From positions 3,782,001 to 3,846,000 of the forward strand of contig NZ_CP067412.1 of NCBI RefSeq assembly GCF_023375815.1: DNA of 64,000 bases. The letters run 5' to 3'. Position numbers and translations under genes: made by a program. How positions within the stretch are numbered: the first letter of the stretch is position 1; each line of letters begins with the position of its first letter. The notes under the pieces are model-generated. The model did no database searches and was not told the DNA's origin. It saw only the letters and a list, made by a program, of their open reading frames with translations. Below, one piece after another: positions 57,015 through 64,000 of the stretch. This DNA comes from Pseudomonas sp. HS6 (lineage in GTDB: Bacteria; Pseudomonadota; Gammaproteobacteria; Pseudomonadales; Pseudomonadaceae).

Positions 57015-57662
57015 TCAGACCACGCCGATCTCTTCCTTGAATTGCTCCATGAAACCCTTCAGGCGTTGATGACGGATCTGTGCCAGACGCTGACCCGCAG
57101 CAGTCTGGAAACCGTCGGCGAGGTGCAGCAGTTTGGTCTGGAAATGATCGAGGCAGAATCGCTTGTCGTCGTAGTCCCTTTCCCGAGCCTCGGGATCCTG
57201 CGGGTCGTACAGCGCGCTGCCCATGCGCCCGGCGATGTAGAAGGTGCGGGCGACGCCGAGCATGCCGAGGGAATCGAGGCGGTCGGCGTCCTGCATCAGG
57301 CGGGCTTCGAGGGTAAGCGGGGTGATGTTGGCGGAAAAACTGTGGGCTTCGATGGCGTGGACGACAGCGTCGATTTTGGCTTCGGGCCAGTTCAGGTTTG
57401 CCAGCACCTTTGACGCCTTTTCCGCCGCCAGGCGTGATGCCTGTGAACGCAGTGGCGAGTTCTTTTCTACGGCCACGCAATCGTGCAGCAACACCGCCGC
57501 GAGCAGCACCTCAAGATCGCCGCTTTCCTCGGCCTGCAAGGTGCGCACGTTGTGCCAGACCCGTTGCAGGTGCGACAGATCATGAGCGCCGTCCTCCGAC
57601 GGTTCCAGGGCGTGGGGCAGCAGTTCGGCGGCGAGTGAGGCCAGAGGTTCGAATGCGTTCAT
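57015..57662 (-). CDS. HD-domain phosphohydrolase (YedJ-like)
   Basis: The 215-residue protein carries the HD metal-binding signature: HDLSHLQRV (first His), LLHDC (HD pair), and EAHSF then QDADRLDSLG. It is a predicted metal-dependent phosphohydrolase similar in size and motifs to E. coli YedJ; substrate unknown. It is monocistronic, followed at its 5' side by a REP doublet. Confidence 0.9.
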   Translation of the reverse strand: MNAFEPLASLAAELLPHALEPSEDGAHDLSHLQRVWHNVRTLQAEESGDLEVLLAAVLLHDCVAVEKNSPLRSQASRLAAEKASKVLANLNWPEAKIDAVVHAIEAHSFSANITPLTLEARLMQDADRLDSLGMLGVARTFYIAGRMGSALYDPQDPEARERDYDDKRFCLDHFQTKLLHLADGFQTAAGQRLAQIRHQRLKGFMEQFKEEIGVV

Positions 57663-57690
57663 GAATATCCTTCCATCCAGACAAAAATCC

Positions 57691-57782
57691 CTGTGGGAGC
57701 GAGCTTGCTCGCGATGGCGTCTGCTCGGTCGATGAAGGCCTCGACCTTACCTCCGCCTCGCGAGCAGGCTCGCTCCCACATG
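57691..57782. repeat. REP doublet (REPIN-like)
   Basis: Two inverted REP sequences, GTGGGAGCGAGCTTGCTCGC and its inverted relative near 57755-57782, face each other across a 35 bp spacer. This is the standard REPIN arrangement of the P. fluorescens group, mobilised by a RAYT transposase in trans; none is in the window. Confidence 0.85.
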
Positions 57783-57889
57783 AGTTGCGGTGTTTCTGCG
57801 ATTGAGTAGAGTAGTGTTTGCTTTGCCATGTGACGAGCGCCGCGCGCCGCCTTAGTATGGCGTTTTCCTTTTTCCGACAAGGCCCGTCC

Positions 57890-58369
57890 ATGACGATCGA
57901 AATCCGCCCGGCGACCCCCAGCGATGCTCCGCAAATCCTCGCGTTCATCACTGAACTTGCAGACTTCGAAAAGGCCCGTCACGAAGTCATCGCCAGCGTC
58001 GCCGACATCGAGCGCAGCCTGTTCAGCGAAGGCGCCACCGCCCACGGCCTGATCTGCCTGCGTGACGGCTTGCCGATCGGTTTCGCGGTGTTCTTCTTCA
58101 GTTATTCAACCTGGCTGGGAAGCAACTGCCTGTACCTCGAAGACCTTTACATCACCCCGGAACAACGGGGCGGCGGCGCCGGTAAAACCCTGCTGCGCCA
58201 CCTCGCAAAAATCGCCTGCGCCAACGACTGCGGCCGCTTCGAATGGAGCGTGCTGGACTGGAACACCCCGGCCATCGAATTCTACAAATCCCTCGGCGCC
58301 CAGCCGCAGGAAGAGTGGGTGAGGTATCGCATGGATGGCAAGGTGTTGCGCGAGTTTGCCGAGGGTTGA
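57890..58369 (+). CDS. GNAT-family N-acetyltransferase
   Basis: The 159-residue protein has the GNAT acetyl-CoA-binding region YLEDLYITPEQRGGGAGKTLL and the C-terminal WSVLDWNTPAIEFYKSLGA, typical of diamine/spermidine-acetyltransferase-like members. Substrate is not proven; polyamines or amino acids are possible. ATG at 57890 has AAGG upstream; the longer frame is non-coding. Confidence 0.9.
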   Translation: MTIEIRPATPSDAPQILAFITELADFEKARHEVIASVADIERSLFSEGATAHGLICLRDGLPIGFAVFFFSYSTWLGSNCLYLEDLYITPEQRGGGAGKTLLRHLAKIACANDCGRFEWSVLDWNTPAIEFYKSLGAQPQEEWVRYRMDGKVLREFAEG

Positions 58370-58372
58370 TCG

Positions 58373-58843
58373 TCAGGGCGTCTGCCTGGTTTTGGCCGTT
58401 TCCTCATCGGTCGATTCCCAGTTGCCACTCAAAAGTCCATCCAGCGCCTGCCGCACGGAAATCCTGAAAGCCCCAGCCTTCCCTTCGTCGAAGGCCGCTT
58501 TCCAATACTCGTAGCCCTGACTGAAATCCGGAATCTGCGCAGTCTCTCCCACTCGGCGGGTAAGGCTGCTTTGCAACGCTTTGGCATGGAAGGGCAGATG
58601 AGGCATTTCATTGATTTCATTACCCGCCACCGGATTGATCATGCGGATGCCGTCGACCCGGATGTGCACGACCTTGCCGTATGCCGGGTAGTCCTCGATT
58701 TTCAGGATGGTCAGCGTCGACTGTTCCTCTCCCGGTCGGGTTTTGTAGGCCCAGATATCGCCTTCTTTCAGCGATGCTGCAGCGCTGACGACTGAGCTGA
58801 AGCAAAGTGCGCCCAGCAGCGCCAACGTTTTCAGTACCTTCAT
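58373..58843 (-). CDS. Exported protein of unknown function
   Basis: The 156-residue product has a Sec signal peptide (residues 1-21, VVSAAA) and a small mature domain with alternating polar and hydrophobic residues (KEGDIWAYKTRPGEE, VHIRVDGIRM), probably beta-rich. No motif is recognised. It is convergent with the GNAT gene, ending three bases from it. ATG at 58843 is chosen for the signal peptide. Confidence 0.7.
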   Translation of the reverse strand: MKVLKTLALLGALCFSSVVSAAASLKEGDIWAYKTRPGEEQSTLTILKIEDYPAYGKVVHIRVDGIRMINPVAGNEINEMPHLPFHAKALQSSLTRRVGETAQIPDFSQGYEYWKAAFDEGKAGAFRISVRQALDGLLSGNWESTDEETAKTRQTP

Positions 58844-58933
58844 TTTTCTTCCTTGAGCATTCGAGTGCATGCGCCACTCAGGGCGCGAGACGGCATTTTA
58901 GAGCGTTGGCGGAGAAAATCCTGTCACACTTGT

Positions 58934-58996
58934 AAATCCCATAATATGGGAGTGATATTTATATATTGAGATTTGTTGGTGTCCGGGTTTATAGTC
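58934..58996 (+). promoter_or_regulatory. Promoter/operator cassette of dgoK
   Basis: The palindrome TCCCAT-AAT-ATGGGA (58937-58951) is followed by TTGAGA (58966-58971), an 18 bp spacer and TATAGT (58990-58995). Element order and spacing are identical to those at 45869-45931. The IclR-family regulator at the end of this cluster is a natural candidate activator. Confidence 0.7.
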
Positions 58997-59033
58997 CATC
59001 TCACTCACTGCCAATAACAAAACAGGTGAAGCG

Positions 59034-60023
59034 ATGCTGGCGCAATTGATCGCGCTCGATTGGGGGACGACCTCCCTACGTGCTTACAAACTCGCGGCGG
59101 GCGGGCAGGTGCTGGCGCAGCGGTCGCTGTCGTTCGGGATCATGCAGTTGCCGAAGACGCCGCGGGTCATCAACGGTCGTGAATGCTCCGATGGTTTTGA
59201 GCTGGCGTTCGACGAGGCGTGCGGCGACTGGCTCGATGCGCAACCCGATTTGCCGGTGATTGCCTGTGGCATGGTCGGCAGCGCTCAGGGCTGGCGCGAA
59301 GCGTCCTACCGCGATACGCCGGCCAACGTGGCCGATCTTGGAAAATCCCTGCAAACCATTCGCAGCATTCGCGGTGTCGATGTGCATATCGTGCCGGGTG
59401 TCATTCAGCGTTCGACACTGCCGAACGTGATGCGCGGTGAGGAAACTCAGGTCCTCGGCGTCCTGCAGAATCTGCCGCTCGAGGCGGGCAATGATCTGTT
59501 GATCGGCCTGCCGGGCAGTCATTCGAAATGGGTGGAAGTGGCCGACGGCTGCATCACCCGCTTCGACACTTTCATGACCGGCGAAGTGTTCGCCGTGCTC
59601 AGCGAGCACAGCATTCTCGGCCGTACCCAACATTACAGCGCGACGTTCGACGCCGAGGCCTTTGATCGCGGTGTGCAGGTTGTGTTGTCGTCGGAGGGCG
59701 AAATCGGCGTGCTGTCGACCTTGTTCAGCGCCCGCAGCCTGGGCCTGACCGGTGAACTCAGTGCCACCGGGCAACCGGACTATCTGTCCGGCCTGCTGAT
59801 CGGCCACGAGCTGACAGCGTTGGCCGCCGTGCAAAGACGCCGGCGCAACAGCGCACATCTTCCTTCGATCATCCTCATCGGCAACGCGCAGTTGTGCGCC
59901 CGCTACAGCCGGGCCCTCGACGCCTGCGGTTTCGCCCGTGTGACGCTGGCCGAGCAGGCCACCGAGCGCGGGCTGTGGCAATTGGCGCTTGCCGGCGGAC
60001 TGATCGATTCCTCATCCCGTTAA
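59034..60023 (+). CDS. dgoK: 2-dehydro-3-deoxygalactonokinase
   Basis: The 329-residue kinase phosphorylates 2-keto-3-deoxy-D-galactonate at C6. The DgoK signature LDWGTTSLRAYKL opens the protein, with IGLPGSHSKWVEV and DTFMTGEVFAVLS later. It is the first gene of dgoK-dgoA-dgoD and has the shared promoter cassette upstream, with AGGTGA before the ATG. Confidence 0.94.
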   Translation: MLAQLIALDWGTTSLRAYKLAAGGQVLAQRSLSFGIMQLPKTPRVINGRECSDGFELAFDEACGDWLDAQPDLPVIACGMVGSAQGWREASYRDTPANVADLGKSLQTIRSIRGVDVHIVPGVIQRSTLPNVMRGEETQVLGVLQNLPLEAGNDLLIGLPGSHSKWVEVADGCITRFDTFMTGEVFAVLSEHSILGRTQHYSATFDAEAFDRGVQVVLSSEGEIGVLSTLFSARSLGLTGELSATGQPDYLSGLLIGHELTALAAVQRRRRNSAHLPSIILIGNAQLCARYSRALDACGFARVTLAEQATERGLWQLALAGGLIDSSSR

Positions 60024-60042
60024 CCCTGACTGGAGGCCTGAC

Positions 60043-60663
60043 ATGCTCAAGCAAGCACTGGCGCAAAACGGTCTGATCGCGATCCTGCGCGGCCTGCATC
60101 CGCAGGAAGCCGCCGCTGTCGGAGAAGTCCTGTACGCGGCCGGATTTCGCGTCATCGAAGTACCGCTCAATTCCCCTGCGCCGTACGAAAGCATTCGCAT
60201 CCTGCGTAAGACCCTGCCCGCCGATTGCCTGATCGGTGCCGGCACGGTGCTGACCCCGGAACAGGTCGAACTGGTGAAGGAAGCCGGTGGCCAAGTCATC
60301 GTCATGCCCCACAGCGATGCCAAGGTGTTGCGGGCAGCGAAAGCCGCGGGGCTGTACCTGTCGCCGGGCGTCGCAACGCCGACCGAAGCCTTCGCGGCGC
60401 TGGAGGAGGGCGCTGACATTCTCAAGCTGTTCCCGGCCGAACAGATGGGCCCGGCGGTGGTGAAATCCTGGCTGGCGGTGCTGCCGGTAGGGACGATTCT
60501 GGCGCCGGTCGGCGGCATCACACCGGACAACATGCAGGCGTTCATCGACGCCGGCGTCAAAGGCTTCGGCCTCGGGTCCGGGCTGTTCAAGCCGGGCATG
60601 ACGACCGAGCAAGTGGCGGCCAATGCCAAGGCCTACGTGGCTGCCTGGAAAGCCCTTCGCTAA
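60043..60663 (+). CDS. dgoA: 2-dehydro-3-deoxy-6-phosphogalactonate aldolase
   Basis: The 206-residue class I aldolase splits KDPGal into pyruvate and glyceraldehyde 3-phosphate. The conserved Glu and Arg of VIEVPLNSPAP and ILRGL, GAGTVL, and the Schiff-base Lys in ILKLFPAEQMGP are present. Gene order K-A-D and 19-base spacing indicate cotranscription. Confidence 0.94.
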   Translation: MLKQALAQNGLIAILRGLHPQEAAAVGEVLYAAGFRVIEVPLNSPAPYESIRILRKTLPADCLIGAGTVLTPEQVELVKEAGGQVIVMPHSDAKVLRAAKAAGLYLSPGVATPTEAFAALEEGADILKLFPAEQMGPAVVKSWLAVLPVGTILAPVGGITPDNMQAFIDAGVKGFGLGSGLFKPGMTTEQVAANAKAYVAAWKALR

Positions 60664-60705
60664 GACTTTTTGGCGCTGTGTGCGCTGCACAAGAGAGACA
60701 AGCAG

Positions 60706-61854
60706 ATGAAAATCACCAAACTCACCACCTTCATCGTCCCGCCGCGCTGGTGCTTCCTGAAAGTCGAAACCGACGAGGGCGTGAGCGGTTGGGGCGAGCC
60801 CGTGGTCGAGGGACGCGCCCATACCGTTGCCGCAGCGGTCGAGGAATTGTCCGACTACCTGATCGGCAAAGACCCCCGCAACATCGAAGACATCTGGACG
60901 GTGCTGTATCGCGGCGGCTTCTACCGTGGCGGCGCGATCCACATGAGCGCACTGGCCGGCATCGACCAGGCGTTGTGGGACATCAAGGGCAAGGCCCTCG
61001 GCGTGTCGGTCAGCGATCTGCTTGGCGGTCAGGTCCGGGACAAGATCCGTGTGTATTCGTGGATCGGCGGCGACCGTCCGGCGGACACCGCGCGGGCTGC
61101 GAAAGAGGCGGTGAGTCGTGGTTTTACTGCGGTGAAAATGAACGGCACCGAAGAGCTGCAATTCCTCGATACCTTCGAAAAAGTCGATCTGGCGCTGGCC
61201 AACGTTGCCGCCGTGCGTGATGCGGTCGGGCCGAACGTCGGCATCGGCGTCGACTTCCATGGCCGGGTGCACAAGCCCATGGCGAAGGTGCTGATGAAGG
61301 AACTCGACCCGTACAAATTGATGTTCATCGAAGAGCCGGTGCTCAGCGAAAACTACGAAGCGCTGAAAGAACTGGCGCCGCTGACCAGCACGCCGATTGC
61401 CCTCGGCGAGCGGCTGTTTTCGCGATGGGATTTTAAACGGGTGTTGAGTGAAGGTTACGTCGACATCATCCAGCCGGATGCATCCCACGCCGGCGGCATC
61501 ACCGAGACCCGCAAGATCGCCAACATGGCTGAAGCCTACGATGTGGCGCTGGCATTGCACTGCCCGCTGGGGCCGATCGCACTGGCGGCGTGCCTGCAAC
61601 TGGACGCCGCTTGTTACAACGCGTTTATCCAGGAGCAGAGCCTGGGCATCCATTACAACGAGAGCAATGACCTACTCGATTATGTGAAGGATCCCCGGGT
61701 GTTCGACTACGACAAAGGCTTCGTGAAAATCCCCAACGGCCCGGGCCTGGGGATCGAGATCAACGAAGAATACGTGATCGAACGCGCGGCGGTCGGCCAC
61801 CGCTGGCGCAACCCGATCTGGCGTCATGCCGATGGCAGTTTTGCCGAGTGGTGA
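60706..61854 (+). CDS. dgoD: D-galactonate dehydratase
   Basis: The 382-residue enolase-superfamily enzyme dehydrates D-galactonate to 2-keto-3-deoxygalactonate. Active-site features of the family are seen: [15 protein letters not shown] and FIEEP for metal and base residues, [10 protein letters not shown] and LHCPLGPI with the catalytic His. ATG at 60706 is the standard start; length equals E. coli DgoD. Confidence 0.95.
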   Translation: MKITKLTTFIVPPRWCFLKVETDEGVSGWGEPVVEGRAHTVAAAVEELSDYLIGKDPRNIEDIWTVLYRGGFYRGGAIHMSALAGIDQALWDIKGKALGVSVSDLLGGQVRDKIRVYSWIGGDRPADTARAAKEAVSRGFTAVKMNGTEELQFLDTFEKVDLALANVAAVRDAVGPNVGIGVDFHGRVHKPMAKVLMKELDPYKLMFIEEPVLSENYEALKELAPLTSTPIALGERLFSRWDFKRVLSEGYVDIIQPDASHAGGITETRKIANMAEAYDVALALHCPLGPIALAACLQLDAACYNAFIQEQSLGIHYNESNDLLDYVKDPRVFDYDKGFVKIPNGPGLGIEINEEYVIERAAVGHRWRNPIWRHADGSFAEW

Positions 61855-61879
61855 GTCTTTCCTGATCCAACACCAAACA

Positions 61880-61972
61880 CTGTGGGAGCGATCTTGCTCG
61901 CGAAGAGGGCGGCACATTCGAAACCGATGTCGCCTGATAGATCGCTTCGCGAGCAAGCTCGCTCCCCACAGG
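61880..61972. repeat. REP doublet (REPIN-like) between dgoD and the MFS gene
   Basis: Two inverted REPs (TGTGGGAGCGATCTTGCTCGC and its mirror with one extra C in CTCCCCACAGG) enclose a 35 bp spacer. It may separate dgoKAD from the carrier gene by limiting RNA decay. Confidence 0.85.
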
Positions 61973-62038
61973 TTGATCTCCAGGAAGCGGAGATCTGCAT
62001 CCCCCCGACCTCAATAAACATAAGAAGAGGCGCTCCCC

Positions 62039-63349
62039 ATGCAACCGCAAACCCTCACCGGGCAAGCGACGTTAGTCACGCCCAGCCGCAAGCGGTTTTT
62101 CATCATGGTGTTGCTGTTCATCACCGTGGTCATCAACTACCTCGATCGCAGCAACCTGTCGATTGCCGCCCCGGCGCTCACCACCGAGTTGGGCATCGAC
62201 CCGGTGCATGTCGGGCTGATCTTCTCGGCGTTCGGCTGGACCTACGCTGCCATGCAGATCCCCGGCGGATGGCTGGTGGATCGGGTGCCGCCGCGCGTCC
62301 TTTATAGCGTCGCGCTGCTGTTGTGGTCGCTGGCCACCGTGATGCTCGGTTTCGCCGCCAGTTTCATTGCACTGTTCGTGCTGCGCATGGCGGTCGGTGC
62401 GCTGGAAGCGCCGGCGTATCCGATCAACAGCCGCGTGGTAACGACCTGGTTTCCCGAGCGCGAACGTGCCACGGCCATCGGTTTCTACACCTCCGGGCAG
62501 TTTGTCGGGCTGGCGTTCCTGACTCCGGTGCTGGCGTGGCTGCAGCATGAATTTGGCTGGCACATGGTGTTTGTCGTGACCGGCGCGGTGGGCATTGTGT
62601 GGGCGGCGATCTGGTACGCGGTGTATCGCGAGCCGCGTGATTTCAAAGGCGCCAACGAAGGCGAAATCGACCTGATCCGTGAGGGCGGCGGGTTGGTGGA
62701 CATCGCCGCCGAAACCGCCAAGGTGAAGGCGAAATTCAGTTGGGCTGATCTGGGCATCGTCCTCAGCAAACGCAAACTGTGGGGGATTTACCTCGGTCAG
62801 TTCTGCCTGAACTCGACGCTGTGGTTTTTCCTGACGTGGTTCCCGACCTATCTGGTGAAATATCGCGGCATGGACTTCATCAAGTCCGGTCTGCTGGCGT
62901 CGCTGCCATTTCTCGCCGCGTTCATCGGCGTGCTGTGTTCCGGGTTCTTTTCCGACTTCCTGATTCGCCGCGGCTGCACCGTCGGGTTTGCGCGCAAGTT
63001 GCCGATCATTGGCGGGTTGCTGATTTCCACCTCGATCATCGGCGCCAACTTTGTTGAATCGACGCCGTTGGTGATTGCCTTCCTGGCGCTGGCGTTTTTC
63101 GGCAATGGGCTGGCGTCGATCACCTGGTCGCTGGTCTCGACACTGGCGCCGGCGCGGTTGCTGGGCTTGACCGGTGGGGTGTTCAACTTCATCGGCAACC
63201 TGTCGGCGATTGCCACGCCGATTGTCATCGGCTTCCTGGCCAGCGGCGATTCGTTCGCTCCGGCGATCACCTACATCGCGGTTCTGGCATTGATTGGTGC
63301 TTTGTCCTACGTGCTGCTGGTGGGCAAGGTCGAGCGCATCGAGTTGTAG
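62039..63349 (+). CDS. MFS sugar-acid carrier, DgoT/GudP-like
   Basis: The 436-residue protein has twelve transmembrane helices and the anion:cation symporter signature NYLDRSNLSIAAPAL in helix 1 and IPGGWLVDRVPPR between helices 2 and 3. Family members import galactonate, glucarate and related acids with protons. Location after dgoKAD points to D-galactonate uptake. It is followed by an IclR gene. Confidence 0.9.
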   Translation: MQPQTLTGQATLVTPSRKRFFIMVLLFITVVINYLDRSNLSIAAPALTTELGIDPVHVGLIFSAFGWTYAAMQIPGGWLVDRVPPRVLYSVALLLWSLATVMLGFAASFIALFVLRMAVGALEAPAYPINSRVVTTWFPERERATAIGFYTSGQFVGLAFLTPVLAWLQHEFGWHMVFVVTGAVGIVWAAIWYAVYREPRDFKGANEGEIDLIREGGGLVDIAAETAKVKAKFSWADLGIVLSKRKLWGIYLGQFCLNSTLWFFLTWFPTYLVKYRGMDFIKSGLLASLPFLAAFIGVLCSGFFSDFLIRRGCTVGFARKLPIIGGLLISTSIIGANFVESTPLVIAFLALAFFGNGLASITWSLVSTLAPARLLGLTGGVFNFIGNLSAIATPIVIGFLASGDSFAPAITYIAVLALIGALSYVLLVGKVERIEL

Positions 63350-63409
63350 TCGTCCCTGTCGGGCGACCATAATGCCGCCCGTTCCCTCGCTCAACGCTAA
63401 AGGCTGGAT

Positions 63410-64000
63410 ATGCAGGAAGACGCCCCAAAAACCGCCAAGGACGCCGCGCCGACCGGCACCCAGACCCTGCTTCGCGGGTTGGGTGTGGTGCAAGCCGTCG
63501 CCAGTGGCGCCCGCGATCTCAAAGAGATTGCCCGCCTGATCGGCACCACGCGCAGCACCACTCATCGTCTGGCCAGTTGCCTGGTGGACGAGCGCTACCT
63601 GCGCGTCGTGCCGCAAGTCGGTTATCTGCTGGGGCCGAAGCTGATCGAACTGGGCTTTCAGGCGCGTGAAGAATTGCCGCTGGTGACCCTGGCCGGGCCT
63701 TATCTGGACGAGTTGTCGGCGCTGACCGGTGACACCGTTCACCTGGGGATTCGTGAAGGCGACGAAGTGCTGTACCTGTTGAAGAACCCGGGGCGCAACG
63801 GCCCGGAAATGCGCTCACGGGTCGGCCATCGCATGCCGCTGGCGCGCACAGGGATCGGCAAGGCATTGATGCTGGATGACGCGCCGCAGGACTGGCAGCG
63901 TCTGTATGACATCAGCCTGCCGGCGGGTGGGAAAAGTCAGTTCTGGCCGCAGCATCCCCAGCAGTCGTGGGAGCAGCTTGAGCAGCGGATGACCGAGTAC
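63410..64000 (+). CDS. IclR-family transcriptional regulator, C-terminus cut off by window edge
   Basis: The first 197 residues are visible. They show an N-terminal winged helix (LKEIARLIGTTRSTTHRLASCLV) and the IclR effector domain (TGDTVHLGIREGDEVLYL). It lies 60 bases after the MFS gene and probably controls dgoKAD-T, perhaps through the TCCCAT palindrome. GGCTGGAT-type ribosome binding is weak. Ligand is unknown. Confidence 0.88.
   Translation, partial: MQEDAPKTAKDAAPTGTQTLLRGLGVVQAVASGARDLKEIARLIGTTRSTTHRLASCLVDERYLRVVPQVGYLLGPKLIELGFQAREELPLVTLAGPYLDELSALTGDTVHLGIREGDEVLYLLKNPGRNGPEMRSRVGHRMPLARTGIGKALMLDDAPQDWQRLYDISLPAGGKSQFWPQHPQQSWEQLEQRMTEY

Noticed and set aside
59875..61653. 592-codon frame antisense to dgoK-dgoA-dgoD
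   Set aside because: Covers three well-supported enzymes and has no motif of its own.
62072..63742. 556-codon frame antisense to the MFS and IclR genes
   Set aside because: Highly charged, His/Gln/Arg-rich translation typical of antisense reading of a membrane protein gene.

Overview
The window is chromosomal DNA from a fluorescent Pseudomonas (P. fluorescens group). Evidence: a long run of housekeeping genes in the order known from P. aeruginosa PAO1 (comEC-exbB-exbD-lpxK-ycaR-kdsB-ptp-murB; rne; rluC-HAD-sppA; maf; yceD-rpmF-plsX-fabD-fabG-acpP-fabF-pabC-mltG-tmk-holB-pilZ-tatD; TetR), GC-rich codon usage with GTG/TTG starts, and the palindromic REP sequences typical of this group (GTGGGAGCGAGCTTGCTCGC type). 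No tRNA, rRNA, CRISPR array, insertion sequence or prophage gene was seen.

Layout. 1-4.6 kb: a truncated secreted M20 peptidase, then a compact minus-strand set (AlaX-like tRNA editing protein, Fe(II)/2-oxoglutarate oxygenase, LysE exporter) with a divergent LysR regulator. 4.7-11 kb: a small conserved protein, FadE acyl-CoA dehydrogenase, a transglutaminase-like protein, a GST and an ABC-2 exporter. 11-18.6 kb: DUF2062 protein, ComEC, and the ExbBD/lipid A/KDO/MurB envelope operon. 18.8-23.2 kb: a Tat-exported two-subunit molybdenum hydroxylase with its XdhC and MobA-like maturation factors. 23.3-30.5 kb: RNase E facing RluC across a roughly 700 bp leader region, HAD phosphatase, SppA, Maf. 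30.6-40.8 kb: the fatty-acid synthesis cluster and the mltG-tmk-holB-pilZ-tatD run, followed on the opposite strand by the small RNA RgsA. 41.1-44.2 kb: TetR regulator, MoaA homologue, lipoprotein and a DUF1285 protein.

44.2-64 kb is accessory carbon metabolism. A GntR/FCD regulator, an SMP-30 lactonase, an NAD-type SDR and an AraFGH-like sugar ABC importer form one half, and DgoK-DgoA-DgoD with a DgoT-like MFS carrier and an IclR regulator (cut by the window edge) form the other. Together they supply every step of the oxidative (De Ley-Doudoroff) D-galactose route: uptake, oxidation to the lactone, lactone opening, dehydration, phosphorylation and aldol cleavage. The halves lie 13 kb apart but share a nearly identical promoter/operator cassette (45869-45931 and 58934-58996). 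The SDR gene also has a leader with a 50-codon ORF and an intrinsic terminator, which looks like an attenuator. Between the halves lies a GntR/UTRA regulator, ADP-ribosylglycohydrolase-fold enzyme, NCS1 permease and PfkB kinase, resembling E. coli yegTUVW, whose substrate is unknown to me. A MITE-like element, two REP doublets and a solitary REP sit in the gaps of this region.

The best candidates for undescribed biology are the oxygenase/exporter/tRNA-editing set, the leader attenuator with its shared promoter cassette, and the Yeg-like nucleoside-type cluster.
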